Shown here piece by piece: positions 1-5,481 of a stretch of 9,639 nt of DNA. This stretch comes from Collinsella sp. (GTDB lineage Bacteria > Actinomycetota > Coriobacteriia > Coriobacteriales > Coriobacteriaceae), in the NCBI GenBank assembly GCA_022728415.1, contig JAIJJM010000053.1, positions 1 through 9,639 on the forward strand, read 5' to 3'. Below the pieces are notes generated by a model. That model was not told the DNA's origin and searched no databases. It worked only from the letters and a program-made list of their open reading frames with translations. Each line of letters opens with the position of its first letter. Position 1 is the first letter of the stretch. The position numbers were made by a program, and so were the translations under genes.

Positions 1-1007
1 AGGAAGGAGTACTCGAGCGGTTCGGTTATGCCCATGATGGCGGCCGGGATAACGGCGGCGATCATGAGGGAGCCGACCTTCTTTTTATTCTCGGGACGGG
101 CGCAGTGGTAGATGGCGAGCGCCGCCGCGGGCAGGCCGCACATGGCGAACAGCACCTTGCCGTTCATGACGTATTTTGAGATGTCGATGTCGTACATCAT
201 GCCGGGCGTGTTGAGCATGGCGTTGTAGATGTTGACAGCACCCTCGACGGTCTGGCCGTCAACCTGGATGCTACCGCCCAGAGAAGTGAAGAAAAACGGC
301 AGGTAGATGAAATGATGCAGGCCGAAGGGCAGAAGCATGCGCTCGGAGAAGCCATAGATGAACGCGCCAAACACCCCGGTGGAATCGATGAGTGTCGAGG
401 CGGCCTTTAGGCCGGTTTGAACAAACGGAAACACGAAGGCGAGCGCAACGCCCACTAGGCTTGCGAAAACGACGGTGAGGGCGGGGACGCAGCGCGTGCC
501 GTTGAAGATGCCGAGCACCGGCGGAAGCTGCACCTTATAGAATCGGTTGTGGATCCACGCGACTACCAAGCCGATGATGATGCCGCCGAATACGCCGGTG
601 TCGAGTGTGGTTACGCCCAGGATGGCGTTCTGACCGGTCTGCAGGTTGGCGGGATCGATGGTGCCCAGCAGGATAAGCAGCTGACCCATGATCGTGTTCA
701 TGGTCATGTAGCCGATGAAGCCTGAGAGTGCGGCGGTCGCCTTCTCGGCCTTGGCGTAACCGTAGGCGATGCAGATCGCAAAGAGAACCGAGATGTTACC
801 ATTGATAACGTTGCCGGCTGCTTTGATGAGCGTGCTAAAGATCACCATCGGCTCGGTGCCCAAAAGCGGGCAGAGCGAGATGAGGTTAGCATTGGAAAGG
901 GCGGAGCCCAGGCCGACCAAAATGCCGGAAACGGGCAGGAGGAGGACCGGCGCCATGAGCACCTTGCCGAGTCTCTGGAACTCGCTGTAGAGCTTGCTTT
1001 CTTTCAT
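1..1007 (-). CDS. PTS sugar permease EIIC, glucose superfamily, probably alpha-glucoside specific (partial, runs off left edge)
   Basis: This is the membrane EIIC part of a phosphotransferase system, which takes up a sugar and phosphorylates it during transport. About 335 residues are visible, hydrophobic throughout, and begin MKESKLYSEFQRLGKVLMAP. Glucose-superfamily hallmarks are FGGIIIGLVVAWIHNRF, a GLHHFIYLPFF stretch and, near the truncated end, GITEPLEYSF, the conserved GITEP loop involved in sugar binding. The start is set by AAGGA five bases upstream of the ATG. It lies 24 nt behind a 6-phospho-alpha-glucosidase gene on the same strand, so the two are almost certainly one operon. That partner points to maltose or other alpha-glucosides, as in the AglA/AglB and MalB/MalH pairs (family knowledge). 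Whether an EIIB domain is fused at the C-terminus cannot be seen. Family assignment is secure; substrate is inferred from the neighbour. Confidence 0.92.
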   Translation of the reverse strand, partial: MKESKLYSEFQRLGKVLMAPVLLLPVSGILVGLGSALSNANLISLCPLLGTEPMVIFSTLIKAAGNVINGNISVLFAICIAYGYAKAEKATAALSGFIGYMTMNTIMGQLLILLGTIDPANLQTGQNAILGVTTLDTGVFGGIIIGLVVAWIHNRFYKVQLPPVLGIFNGTRCVPALTVVFASLVGVALAFVFPFVQTGLKAASTLIDSTGVFGAFIYGFSERMLLPFGLHHFIYLPFFFTSLGGSIQVDGQTVEGAVNIYNAMLNTPGMMYDIDISKYVMNGKVLFAMCGLPAAALAIYHCARPENKKKVGSLMIAAVIPAAIMGITEPLEYSF

Positions 1008-1031
1008 GATATTCCTTCGATGCGCGGGGAG

Positions 1032-2357
1032 TTAGGACAGGGTCGGCCAATAATCGCCGTTCGCTTCGATCAGGTCGTCGAGGATTTGGCGCGCGACGGT
1101 AGTCGAAGGGACGGTCTTGTTGATTGCGATGGCTTCGAGCGCCTTCTGGTAGGAATGCTCGTAATATGCGTCGACGGCGAGCTTCTCACTGGCATTCTGC
1201 TCTTCGATAAGCCCCTTGTAGAAGGTGGGGATAGCAGGCTGGCTGATGGGTTCGGGGCCCCAAGAACGCAGGTAGGCAGGGACCTCGACCATGGCGTCGT
1301 CGGGCAGATTGGGGATGGCGCCGTTATTCTCGACGATTACGAGATAACGTTCGCACTTGTTGTAGGCGATAGAGGCGGCTGCGTCGACGATAAAGTCGCC
1401 AAAGACCGTGAAGCTCTGTACGGGGCTCTTGTAATTGGCGGGATCTGCCAGGTACTTGTCGTGCTCGGCAAACATCTCCTTCTCGCGTCCGTTGATGACG
1501 TTGTCGGCGCGCGTCCAGTTGGGGTCCATGTCATCTGCCATGTCTTTGGAGTACAGGTAGTACTGCAGGTAGCTGTTGGGCAGATACTCGGGATAGTCCT
1601 TCACAATCTTGACGTATTGACCCCAGGTGTGCATCCAGTCCTTGTCCTTGTGATGCTTGTCGCTCACGGCCATGCCGTGCTCGAGAATCATCTGACGGAG
1701 TTCCGGCAGACGATCGTGCCCCTGCTTGTCGTACATTTTGGTAAACCAGCCAAAGTGATTGAGTCCAAAATACATGGGGTCGATATCGCGCCAGCTGGGA
1801 AGTCCGAGCATCTTAGAGTACGAGAGCAAGATAGCCGTGGGCATATCGCAGATGTTAAGGATATGGTCGTTGCCAAACTCGCGACGTGTGGCCTCGGCGA
1901 CAACTGCGGCGGGGTTGGAATAGTTGAGGATCCAGGCGTCTGGACTGTATTTCTTGGCGTAGCGTACGAGATCGAAGACGCCGGGGATGGACCTGATGCC
2001 ATAGGAGATCGAACCGCCGGCGCCGCAGGTTTCCTGTCCCACGCAACCGTACTTGAGAGGGATGCGCTCGTCCTGGCGACGCATCTGAAGGCCACCCTGG
2101 CGGATTTGCGCGAAGACGAAGTCGACATCGGTAAATGCCTTTTCGGGATCGGTCGTCACGACAACTTCGATGTCAGGAGCTTCCTGCTCGATGAACTGCT
2201 TCATGATGTCGTAGACGAGATGCATGCGCTTCTCGTCGATGTCGTACAGGGCGAGTTTGCGCAGCGGTAATTCGTTTTTCTTCTGCAATAGGCTCTGGAT
2301 GATGCCGGGGGTGTGGGTGCTGCCGGCCCCGGCGATTACAACTGCTTTCTTGTCCAT
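1032..2357 (-). CDS. malH: 6-phospho-alpha-glucosidase, glycoside hydrolase family 4
   Basis: This cytoplasmic enzyme hydrolyses the 6-phosphorylated alpha-glucosides made by PTS uptake, releasing glucose 6-phosphate. GH4 enzymes need NAD+ and a divalent metal and work by a redox-elimination mechanism (family knowledge). The sequence has the N-terminal Rossmann loop GAGS (residues 10-13), NYSNP (145-149), the CDMP motif (170-173) typical of the alpha-specific GH4 branch, and NHFGW (200-204). Cys170 and His201 are the expected metal ligands, and the SYLQYY region near residue 263 should hold the catalytic Tyr. I chose the ATG at 2357 over the upstream ATG at 2375 because AAAGGGG lies 8 nt before it. 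This gives 441 residues, which is what I recall for characterised MalH-type enzymes. It is the first gene of the operon with the EIIC permease downstream. Overall resemblance to Fusobacterium MalH is strong from memory. The class is certain; preference among maltose, trehalulose and similar sugars is not. Confidence 0.95.
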   Translation of the reverse strand: MDKKAVVIAGAGSTHTPGIIQSLLQKKNELPLRKLALYDIDEKRMHLVYDIMKQFIEQEAPDIEVVVTTDPEKAFTDVDFVFAQIRQGGLQMRRQDERIPLKYGCVGQETCGAGGSISYGIRSIPGVFDLVRYAKKYSPDAWILNYSNPAAVVAEATRREFGNDHILNICDMPTAILLSYSKMLGLPSWRDIDPMYFGLNHFGWFTKMYDKQGHDRLPELRQMILEHGMAVSDKHHKDKDWMHTWGQYVKIVKDYPEYLPNSYLQYYLYSKDMADDMDPNWTRADNVINGREKEMFAEHDKYLADPANYKSPVQSFTVFGDFIVDAAASIAYNKCERYLVIVENNGAIPNLPDDAMVEVPAYLRSWGPEPISQPAIPTFYKGLIEEQNASEKLAVDAYYEHSYQKALEAIAINKTVPSTTVARQILDDLIEANGDYWPTLS

Positions 2358-2375
2358 GTGGTAAACCCCTTTCAT

Positions 2376-2388
2376 GTGGACTGACCAC
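2376..2388. promoter_or_regulatory. Short inverted repeat GTGG-N5-CCAC in the GH4 operon leader
   Basis: GTGG at 2376-2379 and CCAC at 2385-2388 are separated by 5 bases, just upstream of the GH4 ribosome binding site. The spacing and TGGT-like edges are loosely reminiscent of GntR-family operators. Only four bases per arm match, so chance is a real alternative. Confidence 0.25.
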
Positions 2389-2417
2389 TTCAGACTACGA
2401 AAGCTCTACCTGCGATC

Positions 2418-2448
2418 CTATCGATTTTCAGATTGCGAAAAACGATAG
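2418..2448. promoter_or_regulatory. Candidate operator of the alpha-glucoside operon (11-bp inverted repeat)
   Basis: CTATCGATTTT (2418-2428) and AAAAACGATAG (2438-2448) form an inverted repeat with 10 of 11 positions matching around a 9-base spacer. It sits immediately downstream of the candidate -10 box, where a repressor would block transcription. PTS alpha-glucoside operons are usually under RpiR- or LacI-type sugar-responsive regulators (family knowledge). No regulator gene is in the window, so the protein that binds is unknown. Confidence 0.45.
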
Positions 2449-2453
2449 CGATA

Positions 2454-2483
2454 ATCTTAACAGGATGCGTTTTGCGTGGTTAA
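2454..2483 (-). promoter_or_regulatory. Candidate promoter of the GH4-EIIC operon
   Basis: On the minus strand a -35-like TTAACC (2483-2478) and a -10-like TAAGAT (2459-2454) are separated by 18 bases. Each matches the sigma-70 consensus at four of six positions. The start of transcription would fall inside the inverted repeat at 2418-2448, leaving a leader of about 90 bases. Confidence 0.35.
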
Positions 2484-2656
2484 ATAGCGCCGGGAAAGAT
2501 GCTGACTTGGGCGGCAGACGACGTGTTGCATGGCTGCAGGAGCGAACGCCAGGCGGTCAGAAGATGGTGGGCGGTGTTGCGTCTAAGTGGCCTTTGCATG
2601 ATTGTTTTAAAGGCAACTAGCCCGCATACGTTGATTGTCGCTTTGTCGACTGCCAA

Positions 2657-2871
2657 AAATGAGTCGGCTGGACAGTTAGTTCAGATACGTATTGATTGAG
2701 GTCGTCAAGGAGTATCAGCAGGTTCCTTCATGGGCGCTTGGAAAGCATGCGATTGAGACTGATTTGCGCTATAGCTTTGGTTTTGACTGCGAAATGCGGT
2801 ACTGGCCTCGCTTTGTAGGGCTTGGATGGCTGAGGTGAGTACGTATCTGAATCAACTGTCCAAACTCATTT
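2657..2871. repeat. Miniature element-like unit bounded by long imperfect inverted repeats
   Basis: The left arm core 2669-2691 (beginning TGGACAGTTAG) matches the reverse complement of 2840-2862 at 21 of 23 positions. Outside this core both arms continue with AAATGAGT after a 3-base length difference, so each arm is about 32 to 35 bases. The enclosed segment is about 150 bases. The two mismatches and the 3-base indel would be conservative in one frame: left arm plus strand reads GQLVQIR, right arm minus strand reads GQLIQIR. This suggests both arms derive from coding sequence. No target-site duplication or transposase was found. A MITE, a decayed insertion sequence or an inverted duplication of a gene fragment are all possible. 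Confidence 0.5.
2692..2838 (+). pseudogene. Possible gene remnant between the inverted repeats
   Basis: This frame is open for about 48 codons from a TTG to a TGA and includes YQQVPSWALGKHAIE and FDCEMRYWPRF. That looks more like real protein than random translation: varied aromatic residues, amphipathic spacing, few low-complexity runs. There is no ATG at the start and no ribosome binding site, and a TAG stop lies in frame 12 bases upstream of the TTG. I do not recognise the family. It may be the tail of a lost gene or a chance open frame. Confidence 0.2.
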
Positions 2872-2967
2872 GCAAGGACGTGCATTGATGCATGTTCAGA
2901 GCTTTTTGCGCCGCTTGAGCACACTCGGCTTAGCCGGCGGCATGCGCGGCTTTTGGCTGCAATTGCG

Positions 2968-4197
2968 CTACCCGCGGTGGCGCTCCCAGCGAGCCAACTT
3001 AATCGTCACCAGCGTAAGCGCCCAGGCCACAAGCGAGAATGCGGCGCCCACGGCGCCCACGTACGCAATGCCAACGCTGCTCACCACGGCGCCGCCTACT
3101 GCGGTGCCAAACGAAATGCCGACATTAAACGCCATGGGCTCAACTGAACTTGCGAGTACCATCGACTTGGGGCGGCGGCTGCGTGCCACATCCATAAAGT
3201 GTGTGATGCACGACACCGAGAACAGGTACATGAGCAGCGCCAAGCTAAAGACAAAGACCAGCGCGAGCGGCATGGTGCCGCCCACAGCAAACAGCCCGAG
3301 CAACGCCGCAGCCTGCAGCACAAACGTCACAAGCAGTGCCTTCATGCCAAAGCGCGCATCGATCCATCCGCCCAGGATGTTCGAGATCAGGCAGAACACG
3401 CCATAGGCCATAAGCGTGGTGCTCGCCTGAACAGTGCCCATGCCCAGCACCTGCTCAAGATAAGGCGTCACGTAGCCGTAGAACACATAGACCGATCCCA
3501 CGCCAAACAAAAAGATGAGCATGCCGGTGATGATGCTCGGCTCGCGCAGCAGCCCCGCCTGCTCGCGAAAGGTGGCAGGCTCGTCGGTTTGCCCAGCGCG
3601 CGGCATAAACGCCATGAGCGCTCCGCAGATCAAAACGGCAAAGGTAAGCGTGCCGTACATGGCCACGTGCCAATCGAGCGTGTCGGCCACAAACTTGCCA
3701 ATCGAGGTCACAAAGACCATCGCCACGGAAAACGCACCATATACCACCGAGATGGCAAGCGAAGTTTGCTGCGGGGACAGCAGCTCGGGGATGTACGTCA
3801 CGCCCACGGCGAGCAGCGCGCCCGAGACGGATCCCAGGACAATGCGCGAGATAAACAGCACCTGGAAGTTGGGTGCCAACGCCATGACCAGGTTGCCGAG
3901 CACAAAGACGATGCTGTAGCACACGAGCAGCTGGTAGCGGCGGAATCGCCCCGTGCTGAGCGCAAGCACCGGCGTCGCGATAGCGTAGACGAGCGCGAAC
4001 ACGCTGATGAGCTGGCCCGCAGTGGCAAGTGATACGCCGAGTTCCGTTGCCAAGTCGCTTTCGATGCCGATGACCACGAACTCGGAGCAGCCGAGCGAGA
4101 ATCCCAACAGCACGAGCAGCGCCAGGCAGAGCCTGGTGCGCGCGGGGGAGAGCGCGGCGGCGTTTGACTTACTTTTAGGCGTGGTTGCGGCGGTCAA
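2968..4197 (-). CDS. MFS transporter, DHA1-like efflux family
   Basis: This is a polytopic membrane transporter of the major facilitator superfamily, most like the 12-helix drug/sugar-efflux proton antiporters (AraJ/SotB/PbuE-type). Hydrophobic segments cover nearly all of residues 22-400. The loop between helices 2 and 3 carries a motif-A-like LSTGRFRRYQLL (80-91), and a long hydrophilic central loop (about 199-220) separates the two six-helix halves. The C-terminal half contains SVEPMAFNVGISFGTAVGG (351-369), typical of helix 11 in this group. The frame is open back to a TTG at 4245. I prefer the TTG at 4197, 8 nt after GGAG, giving 409 residues with a short polar N-terminus. It is divergent from the LpdD-like/Nudix gene with about 160 bases between them. 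Substrate cannot be told from sequence: drugs, sugars, purines or amino acids are all possible. Confidence 0.88.
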   Translation of the reverse strand: MTAATTPKSKSNAAALSPARTRLCLALLVLLGFSLGCSEFVVIGIESDLATELGVSLATAGQLISVFALVYAIATPVLALSTGRFRRYQLLVCYSIVFVLGNLVMALAPNFQVLFISRIVLGSVSGALLAVGVTYIPELLSPQQTSLAISVVYGAFSVAMVFVTSIGKFVADTLDWHVAMYGTLTFAVLICGALMAFMPRAGQTDEPATFREQAGLLREPSIITGMLIFLFGVGSVYVFYGYVTPYLEQVLGMGTVQASTTLMAYGVFCLISNILGGWIDARFGMKALLVTFVLQAAALLGLFAVGGTMPLALVFVFSLALLMYLFSVSCITHFMDVARSRRPKSMVLASSVEPMAFNVGISFGTAVGGAVVSSVGIAYVGAVGAAFSLVAWALTLVTIKLARWERHRG

Positions 4198-4277
4198 GGT
4201 TGTCACTCCAATGTCGCATGAATAAGCGTGATTCAATCCCTGCAACTCTAACAGAATGTGTCAGGTGCCTGCCTCCT

Positions 4278-4306
4278 TTGTCGCAGGCTGCGCTTGCCTG
4301 TATAGT
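4278..4306 (+). promoter_or_regulatory. Candidate sigma-70 promoter of the LpdD-like/Nudix gene
   Basis: TTGTCG (4278-4283) and TATAGT (4301-4306) are separated by exactly 17 bases. The -10 matches TATAAT at five of six positions. The ATG lies about 50 bases further on, preceded by AGGAG. Confidence 0.6.
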
Positions 4307-4318
4307 CGCAATACAGGC
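4296..4318. promoter_or_regulatory. Candidate operator: perfect 8-bp inverted repeat over the -10 box
   Basis: GCCTGTAT (4296-4303) and ATACAGGC (4311-4318) are perfect reverse complements separated by 7 bases. The repeat overlaps the -10 hexamer and the expected transcription start, an ideal place for a dimeric repressor. CTGT and ACAG recall an enterobacterial LexA box, but the gap is 11 rather than 8 bases, so this is a different site. The binding protein is unknown. Confidence 0.5.
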
Positions 4319-4358
4319 GAAGATGGTCTCAGGTACATTGCGGGCGACAGGAGATCCC

Positions 4359-5306
4359 ATGGGTATGCACACGACAAAGGTTGCAGTGGGCGAGGGCAAG
4401 TTTGTGCTCGAGGCCCAGTTGACGGTGACGCCGCGAGGCATGGCGGTGTACGCCTGCTCGCCTGAGTTCGCGCACCTGGGCGCCACGGCGCAGGCCATTC
4501 CTCGCCCCGAGCCCGGCCGTACGGCGACGGTGAGCATCCTGGCCGTTCCGTGCCATCGAGACGAGATCCCGGCGCACGATATTGCGGCGGCGCTGGCCAC
4601 GCGCTTTGGCGTGCCCGTTACGGCGAGCACAGGTTTTCATGTTGAACAGGCGAGCGGGGACGACCTGCAGCGCGTGCTCGACACCACCAAGGAACTCATC
4701 GCCGCGCTCGAAGGCACCGCGGCCCGCATCCTGCGTGCCGGCTGGGATGAGGGCGGCACAGGTGCCGAGGTCGTGGCGGTCGATGCCGCGACCGGCGAGA
4801 CGCTTGGCCCCGTCGACCGCATCGAGGCCCATACCGGCGAGGGCGTCCTGCATCAGGCATTTCTGACGCTTCTGGTCGAGGGCCAGGGCGAAGACGCGCG
4901 CCTGCTACTCTGTCGCCGCAGCCCGCTCAAGCGCCTGTGGGGCGGGGTGCTGGCTGATAGCTGCGCCGGCCATCCACTCCCCGGGGAAGACGTCGCGGCC
5001 GCCACGGCGCGTCGCATCAACGAGGAGCTCGGCATTGCGCGCGAGCCCGAGCAGCTCGAGTACCTCGGACACGTGGTGTACCGCGAGGACCACGGCGACG
5101 GCCGCTGCGAGTGCGAATGGTGCGAGGTTTACCTTGCCCATGTTGAGCCGGGCGAGCTGCATATCAACCAAGAGGAGATCTCGGAGGTGCGCCGCGTGGC
5201 CCCGTCCGAGCTCGACGGCTACCTGCAGGGTCACCCCGAGCAGCTGGCCCCCTGGCTCCGCGAGGCCCTTAGTGACCCATCCATCCGTACGGCCCTTGCT
5301 ATGTAA
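4359..5306 (+). CDS. LpdD-like domain fused to an isopentenyl-diphosphate-isomerase-type Nudix domain
   Basis: This 315-residue protein has two domains. Residues 6-117 resemble, from memory, the prenylated-flavin chaperone LpdD-like family: EFAHLGATAQAIPRP, TVSILAVPCHRDE and ASTGFHVEQ match its HIGA, SVLT-GHK-DE and TAGIHVDN-type signatures. Residues 137-305 match type I Idi: EAHT and LHQAF give metal ligands His158 and His165; DSCAGHPLPGE gives His205; RRINEELGI is the Nudix helix; CECEWCEVY supplies Glu251 and Glu253, the ligand and catalytic acid pair; and Trp299 fits the late active-site Trp. The catalytic Cys of E. coli Idi (Cys67, two before the His) is Ala203 here, with Cys202 one place earlier. 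It may isomerise IPP/DMAPP, hydrolyse a prenyl diphosphate, or only bind it. Start: ATG at 4359, five bases after AGGAG; longer upstream frames cross the promoter. No UbiD or UbiX gene is visible nearby. Nudix/Idi family is secure; the LpdD assignment is likely. Confidence 0.85.
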   Translation: MGMHTTKVAVGEGKFVLEAQLTVTPRGMAVYACSPEFAHLGATAQAIPRPEPGRTATVSILAVPCHRDEIPAHDIAAALATRFGVPVTASTGFHVEQASGDDLQRVLDTTKELIAALEGTAARILRAGWDEGGTGAEVVAVDAATGETLGPVDRIEAHTGEGVLHQAFLTLLVEGQGEDARLLLCRRSPLKRLWGGVLADSCAGHPLPGEDVAAATARRINEELGIAREPEQLEYLGHVVYREDHGDGRCECEWCEVYLAHVEPGELHINQEEISEVRRVAPSELDGYLQGHPEQLAPWLREALSDPSIRTALAM

Positions 5307-5331
5307 AAAGGACAGCCCCTTTGTCGCATCC

Positions 5332-5397
5332 AAACCGTCACAACATTCGGCGATAATCTCGAAAACGAGGAAAAGCGTCGAATGTTGTGACGGTTTT
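5332..5397. terminator. Long hairpin, probable bidirectional terminator or dispersed repeat
   Basis: AAACCGTCACAACATTCG (5332-5349) is the exact reverse complement of 5379-5396. The pairing continues inward for three more pairs including one G-U. A nested CTCG-AAAA-CGAG stem-loop (5358-5369) sits in the loop. The stem starts 26 bases after the Nudix gene stop and is flanked by AAA and TTTT, which fits termination in either direction. An 18-bp perfect stem is much longer than a terminator needs. Confidence 0.6.
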
Positions 5398-5467
5398 CCC
5401 GTCTGTGCCGGCGAGCTCCAGCGCCATCTGGGGGTATAAGACTAGCGAGTGTTTATTCGCGAGGCTT

Positions 5468-5479
5468 AAGGGGCGCCCC
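5468..5479 (+). promoter_or_regulatory. Ribosome binding site inside a perfect 10-bp palindrome
   Basis: The Shine-Dalgarno AAGGGG (5468-5473) overlaps GGGGCGCCCC (5470-5479), a self-complementary ten-mer two bases before the ATG at 5482. A hairpin within one transcript would need a loop, so sequestration would be partial. The site sets the start of the following gene. Confidence 0.4.
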
Positions 5480-5481
5480 GT

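Larger units (their letters stand above)
2358..2967. other. 610-base stretch without a convincing gene
   Basis: This gap lies between the start of the GH4 operon and the 3' end of the MFS gene. It holds the operon's candidate promoter and operators (2376-2483), an inverted-repeat-bounded unit (2657-2871), and lower-GC sequence than the flanks. A 66-codon plus-strand frame at 2499-2699 has no ribosome binding site and no recognisable composition. No clear rho-independent terminator was found for the MFS gene. A weak AGCCG/CGGCT hairpin lies at about 2933-2952. Confidence 0.5.

Noticed and set aside
1020..2270. A 416-codon plus-strand open frame
   Set aside because: It is antisense to the GH4 gene, whose catalytic motifs and length fit the family exactly. 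The plus-strand product is Val/Asp/His-rich with no family resemblance, a usual shadow in GC-rich DNA.
2358..2375. Upstream ATG at 2375 as start of the GH4 enzyme
   Set aside because: The AAAGGGG ribosome binding site would lie inside the coding sequence. The ATG at 2357 is correctly spaced and yields a 441-residue enzyme beginning just before the Rossmann strand.
2499..2699. A 66-codon plus-strand open frame
   Set aside because: It has no ribosome binding site and no recognisable domain, and its end lies within the inverted-repeat arm. Another frame in the same stretch is equally open.
3199..4032. A 277-codon plus-strand open frame
   Set aside because: It is antisense to the MFS transporter; the product is an Arg/His/Gln/Lys-rich string with no hydrophobic core.
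4296..4318. Reading the palindrome as a LexA/SOS box
   Set aside because: The CTGT and ACAG halves are 11 bases apart rather than 8, and actinobacterial LexA sites use a different CGAAC-type consensus.
4185..4358. Longer N-terminus for the LpdD-like/Nudix protein from an ATG at 4185
   Set aside because: It would cross the promoter and its inverted repeat and lacks a ribosome binding site. The ATG at 4359 has AGGAG five bases upstream, and the conserved domain starts right after it.
5425..5440. A sigma-B-type promoter (GGGTAT) before the acidic membrane protein
   Set aside because: The -10-like GGGTAT is present, but no GTTT-type -35 lies at the required distance.
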